From contig NZ_JADIJC010000010.1 in assembly GCF_015278255.1 (NCBI RefSeq), positions 1-64,000 on the forward strand: 64,000 bases of DNA, written 5' to 3'. This document shows positions 1 to 8,265 of the stretch, piece by piece. The position numbers and the translations under genes were made by a program. Positions within the stretch are counted from its first letter, which is position 1. Every line of letters begins with the position of its first letter. A model generated the notes under the pieces. The model saw only the letters and a list, made by a program, of their open reading frames with translations. It was not told the origin of the DNA and ran no database searches. The stretch comes from Microbacterium hibisci. Lineage in GTDB: Bacteria; Actinomycetota; Actinomycetes; Actinomycetales; Microbacteriaceae.

Positions 1-169
1 GAATATCAAACTGACATCCATGAATTGATCCAAAAAAGACCCCCACCAACCACAAACGTGGTCGACAGAGAAAAAAATTGGCATTTGACAAGTGCACGCT
101 GTTGAGTTCTCAAAGATCGGACGCACCAGCCAGCATCGGATCTCGCGATCCGCGCCCCGGCTGGGCAAC
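1..169 (-). other. 5' leader of a leftward rRNA operon
   Basis: This stretch is transcribed leftward from the promoter at 176..204 and leaves the window at base 1, where 16S rRNA is expected but not seen. On the minus strand 101..115 reads CTTTGAGAACTCAAC, followed by a sequence resembling the conserved actinobacterial rRNA leader or spacer element (TTTGAGAACTCAA) associated with antitermination and RNA processing. A short hairpin lies at 137..152 (CGGATC/GATCCG, 4-nt loop), near the predicted transcript start. No coding signal was found; the small ORFs here are spurious. The same element also occurs in 16S-23S spacers of actinobacteria, but the promoter just upstream favours a leader. Confidence 0.7.
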
Positions 170-175
170 TTCACT

Positions 176-204
176 ATCTTATCTCGCCGAAGCGATCCCG
201 TCAA
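176..204 (-). promoter_or_regulatory. rRNA operon promoter
   Basis: On the minus strand the -35 box TTGACG (199..204) and the -10 box TAAGAT (176..181) are separated by exactly 17 bases. The match to the vegetative sigma consensus is among the strongest in the window. Transcription would begin near base 169 and run left through the leader motif. The position just upstream of the TTTGAGAACTCAA element identifies it as an rRNA promoter. Confidence 0.75.
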
Positions 205-512
205 ATCGACCGGAGCTCTTCGAGCAAGTCCCCCACGTGTCCGACGAGCGGACGATCCGAAGAACGGATCCAGTGTGTTGGAGGTGGTTCGCTGCTTGAG
301 GGGAGCCAGACCTTCCGGTCTTCCGCTCTACCCTTTGGGGCGAACAACAAGAACATTACGCCGAAACCACCCCACCGTCGAATCCACCCCACATCCCGGG
401 CGTGTCGCACCCCACCACCCCCGGAATCACGCGGAAGTGGAGTGGCCCGCCGCTTCCGCGGCGACGGGCACCCCCCTGGCATCGAGAAGCACCCCTGCGG
501 TGCGCGCCGATT
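205..512. other. Non-coding region upstream of the rRNA promoter
   Basis: About 300 bases lie between the rRNA promoter and the 3' end of the response regulator gene. No ORF here has coding character. A small stem-loop is visible at 309..322 (AGACC/GGTCT). In actinobacteria this zone may hold further rRNA promoters or upstream activating sequence; I could not find a second convincing -35/-10 pair. Confidence 0.4.
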
Positions 513-1133
513 TCACCCGTCGAGGGTGCGCGCTACGGCCGCGAGCTCCACGCGGTCGGCGACCGCGCACTTCGCCAGCAGCACCGAGACGACGTTCGCC
601 ACAGTCTTGCCCGCCACGCCGAGCCGCTCCGCCACCTGGCGGTTCGTCAGGCCTCGCGCCACCAGGCTGAGGACCTCTCGTTCGCGAACCGTGAGTCCCA
701 GTGCTTCGGAGGCAGGACTCTCGCGGATCGCGGCATCCGACGCTCGCGCGACCCCCGACCCGATCACCGTCGCCCCCTCGAGCGCGGCGGCGAGCGCAGC
801 GAGGATCTCGGACGGCGCCGCGTCCTTCACGACGTAGCCGGCTGCCCCGGCGGCGAGTGCTCGGCGGACCGACCCGTCGTCGTCGAACATCGTCACGACG
901 ATGATCCTCGTGGCGGGGCGCTCGCCCACGATGCGCGCGGTCGCGTCGATGCCCGAGCCGTCGGGCAGACCGAGGTCCATCAGCACCGCGTCCGGGCACG
1001 TCCGGCGTGCCCAGGCGATCGCCTCGGCCGCACTGCCGACCTCGCCGACGACGTCGTAGCCCGAGGCTTCGAGGAGGGTGCCCAGACCCCGTCGATACAC
1101 CGGATGATCGTCGACGACGAGTACGCGGATCAT
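513..1133 (-). CDS. LuxR/NarL-family response regulator
   Basis: Response regulator of 206 residues. The N-terminal receiver domain (about residues 2-120) carries the acidic pair D8-D9, the predicted phospho-acceptor D53 in the motif LMDLGLP, and a later VVKDA lysine motif. The C-terminal LuxR-type helix-turn-helix starts at LTVREREVL and continues through GLTNRQVAERLGV. It is probably phosphorylated by the sensor kinase encoded immediately upstream, with which it overlaps by 4 bases (ATGA), so the two are co-translated. The regulon cannot be told from sequence. Family assignment is firm; the stimulus is unknown. Confidence 0.93.
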   Translation of the reverse strand: MIRVLVVDDHPVYRRGLGTLLEASGYDVVGEVGSAAEAIAWARRTCPDAVLMDLGLPDGSGIDATARIVGERPATRIIVVTMFDDDGSVRRALAAGAAGYVVKDAAPSEILAALAAALEGATVIGSGVARASDAAIRESPASEALGLTVREREVLSLVARGLTNRQVAERLGVAGKTVANVVSVLLAKCAVADRVELAAVARTLDG

Positions 1134-2962
1134 GGGACCGCCACCGATCCTTCGCCCGGGGTCGGCGCACCGACGCTGGGGACGCTGCGCCGCGGCAGCC
1201 TCACCGCGACGATCGTCCCGCCCTCATCCGCATCGAGGATCTGCAGCGAACCACCCAGCTCCTCGGTCCGTTCCCTCATGGACCGCATGCCGAGCCCTTC
1301 GCGGAGGTGTGCCGGAAAGCCGCGGCCATCGTCCGCCACTGATACGGCGAGGTGCGTCGCGTCGAGCTCGATCCGGACGACGCACCGAGTGGCCGCCGCG
1401 TGCCGTCGGACGTTCATGACGGCCTCCTGCACGATGCGGAGAGCGGCGAGCTCCACCGCGGCGGGCAGCTCCACACGCGACGGCGGCGCCTCCAGCCGGA
1501 CGCTCGGACTTCCCTCCTCCGTCGCGACCCGTTCTTCGATCGCCGCGATGAGTCCGCGGTCATCGAGCACCGGCGGACGCAGGTCGTACGCGACGTCGCG
1601 CAGCTGGCGCGTCGCGGAGCGGAGCCCCTCGACGAGGGTGGCCGCGGCATCCGTCGCCCGTTCATCGCCCGCGCGCGTGAGCGTCTGCACCGCCGCTGCC
1701 GAGAGCCCCAGACCGGCGAACGTCGGCGCCAGCTCGTCGTGCAGGTCGCGCCGCAGTCGCTTGCGCTCCTCCTCGCGGGCGTGCACGACGCGCGTCCGGG
1801 CATCGATCAGTTCCCCCATGACGCGTGCCCCATGCAGGGCCGGGGCGGCCTGTCGGCAGATCTGCTCGATCACTGCGCGATCCTGGGCCGTGAGCTGCCG
1901 GTCGCCTCGACGAGGCGCCACCTCGAGGGTCGCGAGAAGGTCACCCTGATAGCGGATGGGGAAGGCGGCGATCTCGTCCGCCACCGTGCCGAGCTCCCCC
2001 GCGGTAGCCGCGAGGAGCGGATCACCGCGGAGCGCAGCGCCCGCGAGCCCCCAGGCGTCTGTGACGGTGGCCACGATTTCGGCGGGCACCTCGCGCGGAT
2101 CAGCCGATGCTTCCAGCCGCCCGCCGAGCTCGTCCAAGGTCCGCAGCGCATCGGCGCGCCGGCCGTAGACCACGAGGTCTGCCAGCCGTCGAGCGCCGTA
2201 GGCCGCCGGGACGGCGGCGATGGCCGTCACCACCGCCGTCGTCCACGCGCGCGGAACAGGCGGCATGGCGACCGTCGCCACGGCGGCGGCCCAGGCGACG
2301 ATCGCGACGGAGACCGCCCAGAGTCCGCCGTGCAGCACGAGGCGCAGCAGCTGGTCCACCCGCGCCATCCGCGGTGCGAGGAGTCCGACGGCGAACGCGG
2401 GCGCCGGGATCGCCAGCAGGAGGTTCGCGAACCACGTCGCGTCGAACGCCGCGACGCCCGCGACCGCGGCGATCGACCACAGGACGAATGAGATGACCAT
2501 CACGAGGAGCCCGAGCAGCGGCCACTGCACCCGCTCGCGGCCGTCGACCGAAGAGCGCGAGAGGAAGCGGTACAGCTGTCCGCCGAACAGGAGCAATCCC
2601 CAGGTCACGAGGTAATGCGCAGGCCACCATGCCTGCTCCTCCCACCGGAGGCCGGCGATGAGATTGCCGAGCTGGATCGCGATCTCGGCGGTCGCCGGAA
2701 TCAGGATCCAGCGCGGCACCGGTCGTCCGTCCGGGTACAGCGCGAGCAGCACGACCACGCTCATCTGCACGAACGCCACCGCCACGCGGGAGAACGGCCC
2801 CGCGGCCAGCGGATCCCAGGCGGCGATCGCCGCGGCGGCGAGCAGGACCACCACCGCTGCGCCCACCACAGCGGGGACTCGGCGGAATGCCGCCCGCCAC
2901 GCGACCAGCGCGGCGAGCGGCCAGTTCACCACCTGAACCAGGATGGCGACGGCGAGGTCCAT
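1130..2962 (-). CDS. Membrane sensor histidine kinase (HisKA_3 type)
   Basis: Sensor kinase of about 610 residues paired with the response regulator downstream. The first 200 or so residues are strongly hydrophobic with several membrane segments, followed by a cytoplasmic GAF-like linker. The dimerisation helix contains the motif RRDLHDEL with the predicted phospho-accepting His at about residue 408. A HATPase_c domain follows, with the N-box near NVRRHA and the ATP-lid residues DDGRGF and GLGMRSM. The ORF can be extended to a TTG at 2980, but the ATG at 2962 is preferred because the extra residues add no domain. The gene begins 7 bases after the end of the preceding membrane-protein gene, so the three may form one transcription unit. 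Confidence 0.9.
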   Translation of the reverse strand: MDLAVAILVQVVNWPLAALVAWRAAFRRVPAVVGAAVVVLLAAAAIAAWDPLAAGPFSRVAVAFVQMSVVVLLALYPDGRPVPRWILIPATAEIAIQLGNLIAGLRWEEQAWWPAHYLVTWGLLLFGGQLYRFLSRSSVDGRERVQWPLLGLLVMVISFVLWSIAAVAGVAAFDATWFANLLLAIPAPAFAVGLLAPRMARVDQLLRLVLHGGLWAVSVAIVAWAAAVATVAMPPVPRAWTTAVVTAIAAVPAAYGARRLADLVVYGRRADALRTLDELGGRLEASADPREVPAEIVATVTDAWGLAGAALRGDPLLAATAGELGTVADEIAAFPIRYQGDLLATLEVAPRRGDRQLTAQDRAVIEQICRQAAPALHGARVMGELIDARTRVVHAREEERKRLRRDLHDELAPTFAGLGLSAAAVQTLTRAGDERATDAAATLVEGLRSATRQLRDVAYDLRPPVLDDRGLIAAIEERVATEEGSPSVRLEAPPSRVELPAAVELAALRIVQEAVMNVRRHAAATRCVVRIELDATHLAVSVADDGRGFPAHLREGLGMRSMRERTEELGGSLQILDADEGGTIVAVRLPRRSVPSVGAPTPGEGSVAVP

Positions 2963-2969
2963 GGCGTCA

Positions 2970-3665
2970 TCATGCCCCAACGGCTGCCGCCCCGACAGGC
3001 GGCGCAGTCCCCCCTGCGTCGACCGTCCGGCGTGCCCGGCGGAGCAGAATCACCCCGACGAAGACGAAGACGGCCATCACGATCAGGAACCCGTACTGGG
3101 CGCCGAGGACCACGAAACCCGCGAAAGACGCGAGCGCGGCGATCCACAGCAGCACCGAGACCGTCTTCGAGATGCGGCGCGCGGCCCCCACCGCAGCGAC
3201 CGCCAGCCACGGCACGGCCGCTGTGGCGAACAGCACGCCACCGGTGTGGACGCCGATGAAGAGTCCGGCGACCACTGCCCGCTCCACCGCTGGTGCCGCG
3301 GCCTCGGCGGCGATCCCGTCGTTGAGCAGGGCCGACCGCTGCGCCAGGCCCGCCGCCCCGCTCATCAGCCACCCCGCTGTCGCGATCGTGCCGAAGACGG
3401 CGGAGATGCGGGCGGGCGCGCCGCCGGGACGGAGCGCTGCCGAAGCGAGTCCGACGGTCGCCACGCCGAGGGCGGCGCCACAACTGCTCCAGGTGACCAG
3501 GAAGAGCACGCCGCCCCAGTGATCGGCGGCCATCTCCGATGCCAGCGGGTGCTCGGGATAGTCCACGAGCACGGCGTTGACCAGCGCGTTGATCAGGAAG
3601 GTGGCGAAGAAGGCGATCCCGAAACCCAGGGTTCCCCAACCCGCCACCCGCAGCGATGTGCGCAT
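2970..3665 (-). CDS. Multi-pass membrane protein of unknown function
   Basis: Predicted integral membrane protein of 231 residues with about six or seven hydrophobic segments (for example near residues 10-30, 50-75, 87-105, 130-155 and 170-215). The C-terminus carries an RRARR cluster followed by a Gly/Ala/Pro-rich tail. I do not recognise a family with confidence; it resembles small actinobacterial DUF4386-like proteins. It sits directly upstream of the histidine kinase and could be co-transcribed, which might suggest a sensory or accessory role, but this is only context. The start ATG at 3665 follows a plausible purine-rich stretch (GAAAGG). Confidence 0.75.
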   Translation of the reverse strand: MRTSLRVAGWGTLGFGIAFFATFLINALVNAVLVDYPEHPLASEMAADHWGGVLFLVTWSSCGAALGVATVGLASAALRPGGAPARISAVFGTIATAGWLMSGAAGLAQRSALLNDGIAAEAAAPAVERAVVAGLFIGVHTGGVLFATAAVPWLAVAAVGAARRISKTVSVLLWIAALASFAGFVVLGAQYGFLIVMAVFVFVGVILLRRARRTVDAGGTAPPVGAAAVGA

Positions 3666-3742
3666 GAGCGTTCCTTTCGACGGGGCACCCGGATGGTGCC
3701 GCTACCGTCAGGAAACCGGCATCCGTTCCCGGGACGCCAGGG

Positions 3743-4558
3743 TCACCGGTTCCCGGACCGGCGCGCGCGCCGCAGCTGCACCACGATGCACAGCGCCACG
3801 GTCACCGCGCCCCAGATCGCGCACGCCGGCGGGAGGACGCGGTAGCCGAGGTGCGCGGCGGTGAACTCGTCATCGAGCCCGCCGGAGACTGCGAGGCCCC
3901 ACCCCCATGCGGCGACCAGCACCAGGGGCAGTGAGAGCCACCACACCCAGCGGACCGCGTCGGGCAGAACGCGGATGACGGATGCCGCTCCCCGGCGCCT
4001 CGCCAGCCACGCCACCATCCAGATCCCGATGATGGCGAGTCCGAGCACGCTCGATCCGTGCTGCAGCCACTTGTACCCGGGCACCGGACCCCACTGGGCG
4101 TCCAACGCGGGCAGGGCTGTCGTGCCCCAGCGCCCCTCGTGCGTGAACAGGTCCCACACGATGTGGCTCACGACGCCGAGCGCGAGCGACAGCACGAGCA
4201 GCAGCATCCGTCTCCACGACAACCGCCCCGGCGGAGCCGGGTCGATCCCCAACGTCTCGCGGAGCGCCGGGCCCGCACCGGCATCCCAGTCGGACGGCAG
4301 TCGCTCAGCGAGGCGGCGCGGCGCCAGCTCGCGCGCCGCAGGCCGCAGCACGCAGCGCCACACGAGCAGCAGCGCCAGCGCGAGCACGATCGTCGCCGGC
4401 AGCCATGCGAAGGTGTGGGTGATGCCGTAGTGGAGCGGGAGTCCGCGCACGAAGAGCGGCAGGTCGGGCGTCATCGCCCCGATCGCGATGGCAGCGGGGA
4501 CGAGCGGCGTGCGGATGAAGGGCAGCGCGACGACGGCGTGGCTGGGAGTGAACGGCAT
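3743..4558 (-). CDS. DUF4184 family membrane protein
   Basis: Protein of 271 residues that begins with MPFTPSHAVVALPF, the hallmark of DUF4184 proteins. It has the following AIAIGAMTPDLPLF motif, with conserved His and Asp residues reminiscent of membrane metal-dependent hydrolases, and a later H-x-x-W-D motif (SHIVWDLFTHEG). Several transmembrane helices are evident (residues 50-70, 118-135, 165-185, 205-225, 240-260). The biochemical function of the family is not established. The gene stands alone between the two-component cluster and tyrS, with no obvious operon partner. Confidence 0.85.
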   Translation of the reverse strand: MPFTPSHAVVALPFIRTPLVPAAIAIGAMTPDLPLFVRGLPLHYGITHTFAWLPATIVLALALLLVWRCVLRPAARELAPRRLAERLPSDWDAGAGPALRETLGIDPAPPGRLSWRRMLLLVLSLALGVVSHIVWDLFTHEGRWGTTALPALDAQWGPVPGYKWLQHGSSVLGLAIIGIWMVAWLARRRGAASVIRVLPDAVRWVWWLSLPLVLVAAWGWGLAVSGGLDDEFTAAHLGYRVLPPACAIWGAVTVALCIVVQLRRARRSGNR

Positions 4559-4598
4559 CCGTCACTCCCCCGCCCGCGTCGCCGCGCCGCCCATCCGG

Positions 4599-5900
4599 TC
4601 AGCCGACGAAGACGCCGGCCAGGGTCTTCTTGCCGCGGCGGAGCACCGAGACGCCGCCGGGCAGCGAGCCCGACACTGTCGCCGTGTCGTCTTCGACCTT
4701 CACGCCGTCGAGAGACACACCGCCCTGCGCGATCGCGCGGCGGGCCTCCGACAGGCTCGAGACGAGTCCGGTGTCGACGAGCGCCTGCACGACGTTCGTC
4801 CCGGAGGCGACCGAGGCGTTCGGAAGCTCCTCGAGCGCGTGACGCAGTGTCGTCGCGTCGAGCGCAGCGAGATCGCCTTGACCGAACAATGCCTCAGATG
4901 CCGCGATCACGGCGGCCGTCGCATCCGCCCCGTGCACGATCGTGTTCACCTCGAGGGCGAGACGCTTCTGGGCGGCGCGGCGGAAGGGCTCCTCGGCCAC
5001 GAGGCGCTCGTACTCGACGATCTCGTCGCGCGTGAGGAAGGTGAAGACCTTCAGCCGCTCGATGACGTCGGCATCGTCCGTGTTGAGCCAGAACTGGTAG
5101 AAGGCGTACGGACTGGTCATGTCCGCGTCGATCCAGATCGCGTTGCCCTCGCTCTTGCCGAACTTGGTGCCGTCGCTGTTCGTGATGAGCGGCGTGCCGA
5201 TCGCATGCACCGAGACGCCCTCGACGCGGTGGATGAGGTCCGTTCCGCTGGTGAGGTTGCCCCACTGGTCGCTGCCGCCGGTCTGGAGCACGCAGCCGTA
5301 CTGGCGGTACAGCTCGAGGAAGTCCAGGCCCTGGAGGATCTGGTAGCTGAACTCGGTGTAGCTGATGCCCGCTTCGGAGTTGAGGCGCGCACTGACGGCG
5401 TCCTTCTTGATCATCGTGCCGACCCGGTAGTGCTTGCCGATCTCGCGCAGGAAGTCGATCGCGCTCAGCGGGGCCGTCCAGTCGAGGTTGTTCACCAGGC
5501 GCGCCGCGTTGTCGCCTTCGAAGCTCAGGTACTGCTGCACCTGCCCACGCAGCCGGCCGACCCATTCCGCCACCGTCTCGGGCGTGTTGAGGGTGCGCTC
5601 CGCCGTCGGACGCGGGTCGCCGATGAGGCCGGTCGAGCCGCCGACCAGGCCGAGCGGCCTGTGGCCGGCCAGCTGCAGTCGGCGCATCGTCAGCAGCTGC
5701 ACGAGGTGACCGAGGTGCAGGCTCGGCGCCGTCGGATCGAAACCGCAGTAATACGTGATCGGGTCCCCGGCGAGAAGGGCGCGCAGCGCCTCCTGATCGG
5801 TGGACACATGCACGAGCCCACGCCACACGATCTCGTCCCACACGTTCTCGAACGAGGGGTCGATCGCGGGCACGGTCGCGCTCACGACGATTTCTGACAC
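4599..5900 (-). CDS. tyrS: Tyrosyl-tRNA synthetase
   Basis: Class I aminoacyl-tRNA synthetase of 433 residues that charges tRNA-Tyr with tyrosine in the cytoplasm. The HIGH-type motif appears as HLGHLVQL, the KMSKS-type loop as KFGKSEG, and the tyrosine-pocket segment GGSDQWGN is intact. A C-terminal S4-like RNA-binding domain follows (ARRAIAQGGVSLDG and onward). Length is typical. The start is a GTG at 5900 preceded by a TAACCT -10 box with a 7-nt gap, suggesting a leaderless message. No T-box leader is possible in the short upstream region. Confidence 0.97.
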   Translation of the reverse strand: MSEIVVSATVPAIDPSFENVWDEIVWRGLVHVSTDQEALRALLAGDPITYYCGFDPTAPSLHLGHLVQLLTMRRLQLAGHRPLGLVGGSTGLIGDPRPTAERTLNTPETVAEWVGRLRGQVQQYLSFEGDNAARLVNNLDWTAPLSAIDFLREIGKHYRVGTMIKKDAVSARLNSEAGISYTEFSYQILQGLDFLELYRQYGCVLQTGGSDQWGNLTSGTDLIHRVEGVSVHAIGTPLITNSDGTKFGKSEGNAIWIDADMTSPYAFYQFWLNTDDADVIERLKVFTFLTRDEIVEYERLVAEEPFRRAAQKRLALEVNTIVHGADATAAVIAASEALFGQGDLAALDATTLRHALEELPNASVASGTNVVQALVDTGLVSSLSEARRAIAQGGVSLDGVKVEDDTATVSGSLPGGVSVLRRGKKTLAGVFVG

Positions 5901-5907
5901 GCTCGCC

Positions 5908-5913
5908 AGGTTA
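5908..5913 (-). promoter_or_regulatory. -10 box of tyrS (leaderless)
   Basis: TAACCT on the minus strand lies 7 bases before the GTG start of tyrS, so the transcript should begin at or next to the start codon. No good -35 box is visible, as is common for actinobacterial promoters. Confidence 0.5.
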
Positions 5914-6018
5914 TCAGCGACGGATGCCTCGACCCGCCGCGGGGCGGGTCGAGGCCCCAGTGGTCACGCACGGCGGTGGGGCGCCGCCGCGTCGGCGTCA
6001 TCGCGGACGCCGACGCCG

Positions 6019-6972
6019 TCACGCGGGCGCGTCCAGGCGCTCGATCTGATCGGCCGTGAGCGGAAGGCGGACGGCGTCCATCGCCGCGTCGAGCTGCGCC
6101 ACCTTGCTGCCGCCGAGCATGGGCCGGACGCCGTGCGCGACGTGCCAGGCGAGCACCGTCTGACCGCGGGTCGCGCCGAGCTCCGCAGCGACCTCGTCGA
6201 GCACGGCGAGGCGTCGATCGGTGCCGGGGTGGTCGTACACCTCGGGGATCGTCTTGTCGGGGTTGTCGTACGCGCCCCCGAGCAGCGGTGTGTACGCCCA
6301 CACCTCCAGACCGTGGGTCTCGGCGTAGTCGCGCTGCTCCTCGGACAGAACGCCGAAGCGGTGCTCGACGCCGGGCGGGCGCGTCCCCGGCCGCACACGC
6401 AGATACGTCGCGTTGAGCTGCAGCGCGTCTATGGGCGTCGATCCGATGGCCCGGGCGTGCGCTCGCGCGCGCTCGATGCGCCACGCCGGATGGTTGGATG
6501 CCCCGACCCGGCCCGTGAGACCGGCTCCGGTCAGCTCGGCGAGCGCTTCCGCCGTCTCTTCGATCGGGACGGCGCGGTCTTCCTGATGCAGCCACAGCAG
6601 GTCCACGGAGTCGAGGCCGAGCCGCTCGAGGCTCCCGGCGAACGCGTCGCGGACCGCGCGCCGCGAAAGACCGGCACGCCGCTCCGGCCAGGAGCCCGCC
6701 CAGAGCGGCTCGGCGCCCAGCTTGGTGGCGATCTTGACGCGATCGCGCATGCCCGGTCGCGCTGCGAGCCAGCGGCCGAGCAGGCGCTCACTGTCGCCGC
6801 CCAGGCCGGAGTCGCTCGCCCAGAAGCTGTAGCAGTCGGCGGTGTCGATCCAGACGCCGCCCCGCTCCACGAACCGGTCGAGCAGCGCGAAGGACGTCGT
6901 CTGGTCGACGGTCGTGCCGAACATCATGGCGCCGAGGACGAGCGGGGATGCGGGAGGGGTGGAAGTGGTCAT
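6019..6972 (-). CDS. Aldo/keto reductase
   Basis: NAD(P)H-dependent oxidoreductase of about 317 residues with an aldo-keto reductase barrel. The catalytic tetrad residues are recognisable: Asp and Tyr in WIDTADCY, Lys in IATKLG, and His in LLWLHQED. The cofactor-binding end is present (GGSKVAQLDAA). The substrate is unknown. The ATG at 6972 is chosen over an upstream TTG at 6987 because a MerR-type promoter places the transcription start on it. It is divergent from a MerR-family gene that probably controls it through the operator at 6989..7004. Confidence 0.9.
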   Translation of the reverse strand: MTTSTPPASPLVLGAMMFGTTVDQTTSFALLDRFVERGGVWIDTADCYSFWASDSGLGGDSERLLGRWLAARPGMRDRVKIATKLGAEPLWAGSWPERRAGLSRRAVRDAFAGSLERLGLDSVDLLWLHQEDRAVPIEETAEALAELTGAGLTGRVGASNHPAWRIERARAHARAIGSTPIDALQLNATYLRVRPGTRPPGVEHRFGVLSEEQRDYAETHGLEVWAYTPLLGGAYDNPDKTIPEVYDHPGTDRRLAVLDEVAAELGATRGQTVLAWHVAHGVRPMLGGSKVAQLDAAMDAVRLPLTADQIERLDAPA

Positions 6973-6978
6973 GTCACC

Positions 6979-7009
6979 ACTGTGCAATCTGGAGCCCGCT
7001 CCAGGTCAA
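6979..7009 (-). promoter_or_regulatory. MerR-type promoter with operator dyad
   Basis: On the minus strand a -35 box TTGACC (7004..7009) and a weak -10 box CACAGT (6979..6984) are 19 bases apart. This over-long spacing is the hallmark of promoters activated by MerR-family proteins through DNA distortion. Inside the spacer lies a perfect 7-2-7 inverted repeat, CTGGAGC-CC-GCTCCAG (6989..7004), a typical MerR-family operator. The -10 box ends 6 bases before the reductase ATG, so the message is predicted to be leaderless. Confidence 0.72.
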
Positions 7010-7025
7010 GCACTATCGTCGGCGC

Positions 7026-7427
7026 ATGACGTCGTACACCCCTGCCGAGGCGGCCGCGCTCTCGGGCTTCTCGCTCGACACACTTCGCTACTACGAACGC
7101 GAGGGCATCCTTCCACCGGTCGCGCGATCGGCAGGCGGACACCGGCAGTACTCGGAGGCCGACCTCGGCACGCTGGGCTTCCTGAAATGCCTGCGCGAGA
7201 CGGGCATGCCCATCGAGCGGCTGCGCCGGTACGGCGAGCTCTGCCGCGACGCCACGACCGTCCCCGATCGCATCGCGCTGCTCGAGGAGCACGCGGCCGC
7301 CGTGCAGCGCGACCTGGACGAGCTGCTCGCGCAGCAGTCCCGCCTCGACGAGAAGCTCGCCTGGTACCGCGACCAGCTCGCGCAGCCCGAGCCGGCATCC
7401 CTGGTCGCTCCGCCGCTCGCAGATTGA
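7026..7427 (+). CDS. MerR-family transcriptional regulator
   Basis: Regulator of 133 residues. The N-terminal winged helix-turn-helix is typical (YTPAEAAALSGFSLDTLRYYEREGIL, followed by GGHRQYSEADL), and a long coiled-coil dimerisation helix covers about residues 75-115. There is no C-terminal metal-binding cysteine cluster, so it belongs with the redox or small-molecule branch that often controls oxidoreductases. It is divergent from the aldo/keto reductase gene and shares the intergenic dyad at 6989..7004. The ATG at 7026 is chosen because the conserved domain begins at once; upstream in-frame codons run through the operator. Confidence 0.92.
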   Translation: MTSYTPAEAAALSGFSLDTLRYYEREGILPPVARSAGGHRQYSEADLGTLGFLKCLRETGMPIERLRRYGELCRDATTVPDRIALLEEHAAAVQRDLDELLAQQSRLDEKLAWYRDQLAQPEPASLVAPPLAD

Positions 7428-7466
7428 GTATGCAGGCTAATCTGATGGTCGTTTAAGCCCGAGGAC

Positions 7467-7495
7467 TTATGTCAATGAAGCCTCTGCGCTAAACT
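7467..7495 (+). promoter_or_regulatory. Possible promoter of the SatD-family gene
   Basis: A -10-like TAAACT (7490..7495) is embedded in a small dyad CGCTA-AAC-TAGCG, with a weak -35-like TTATGT 17 bases upstream. The start codon follows 38 bases after the -10 box, with AAAGGA as ribosome-binding site. A further inverted pair, TATGCAG (about 7430) and CTGCATA (about 7513), flanks the region. Assignment is tentative. Confidence 0.35.
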
Positions 7496-7532
7496 AGCGA
7501 TGGTTCAGCCCTCTGCATAAAGGATCCACCAC

Positions 7533-8144
7533 GTGTTCGTCATCACCGCCGACCAACGAGACAGCCGGGTGAGCGCCGACCTCGTCCCCACCGCGCTCGA
7601 GGTCGTCGAAGAACGGGGCGCGCGCCGGCTCGCCCTCGCTCCCGAACGCACAGCCGGCGACGAGATGCAGGTGGCCCTGGCCGATCCCGCCGCGGTCCTC
7701 GCGATCGTGCTCGATCTCACGCGATCCCGCCAGTGGAGCGTGGGGGTCGGCATCGGCACGGTGGAGACACCGCTCCCCGACAGTGTGCGCGCTGCACGCG
7801 GCGAGGCCTTCCTCAACGCCCGCGACGCTGTCGACCGCGCCAAACGGGCGTCGACGCGCTTGGCGATCACCGCGCCGGGAGACGACCCCGACGCCGAAGC
7901 GCTGGTGCGGCTTCTGGTCGACCTGCGCGATCGCCGCAGCGCCGAGGGCTGGGAGGTGTACGACCTGCTCGCCGACGGCCGGAGCCAGCGGGAGGTCGCC
8001 GACCTGCTCGGCATCTCGGAGGGTGCCGTCAGCCTGCGCGCCAAGGCCGCGGGCCTGCGCGTGGAGGAGGCCGCAGCGCCGGCGCTCGTTCGCCTGCTCA
8101 CGCGTCTCGACGCCGCCGCGGACACGCGCCCCGCAGACGACTGA
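7533..8144 (+). CDS. SatD family protein with C-terminal HTH
   Basis: Protein of 203 residues starting with GTG after an AAAGGA ribosome-binding site. Residues 35-100 resemble the SatD family: a GDEMQ motif followed by a GVGIGTVETPLP segment and an alanine-rich AR...A motif, laid out as in SatD's GDEFQ and GIGIGEI segments. The C-terminal third holds a helix-turn-helix (SQREVADLLGISEGAVSLRA). SatD was named from a streptococcal acid-tolerance locus, but its molecular role is not established. The gene is followed after about 120 bases by a membrane-protein gene on the same strand, a pairing that suggests a functional couple. Confidence 0.72.
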   Translation: MFVITADQRDSRVSADLVPTALEVVEERGARRLALAPERTAGDEMQVALADPAAVLAIVLDLTRSRQWSVGVGIGTVETPLPDSVRAARGEAFLNARDAVDRAKRASTRLAITAPGDDPDAEALVRLLVDLRDRRSAEGWEVYDLLADGRSQREVADLLGISEGAVSLRAKAAGLRVEEAAAPALVRLLTRLDAAADTRPADD

Positions 8145-8265
8145 CAGCAGCAGCGCCCGCGGGTCCATCACGCAGATCGTCGGCGCGCGGCGGTGCGAAG
8201 ACGGGATGGACGACGGGCGGATGCCGCGACCCGGTCACGTCGCGGGTCCGTGCCAGACTGACGCC

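Noticed and set aside
78..299. Small open frame in the rRNA leader
   Set aside because: It overlaps the rRNA promoter and leader motif on the other strand and has no ribosome-binding site or coding bias.
402..1949. A 515-codon plus-strand frame across the response regulator and kinase
   Set aside because: The minus strand encodes a complete two-component pair with all motifs; the plus frame has none.
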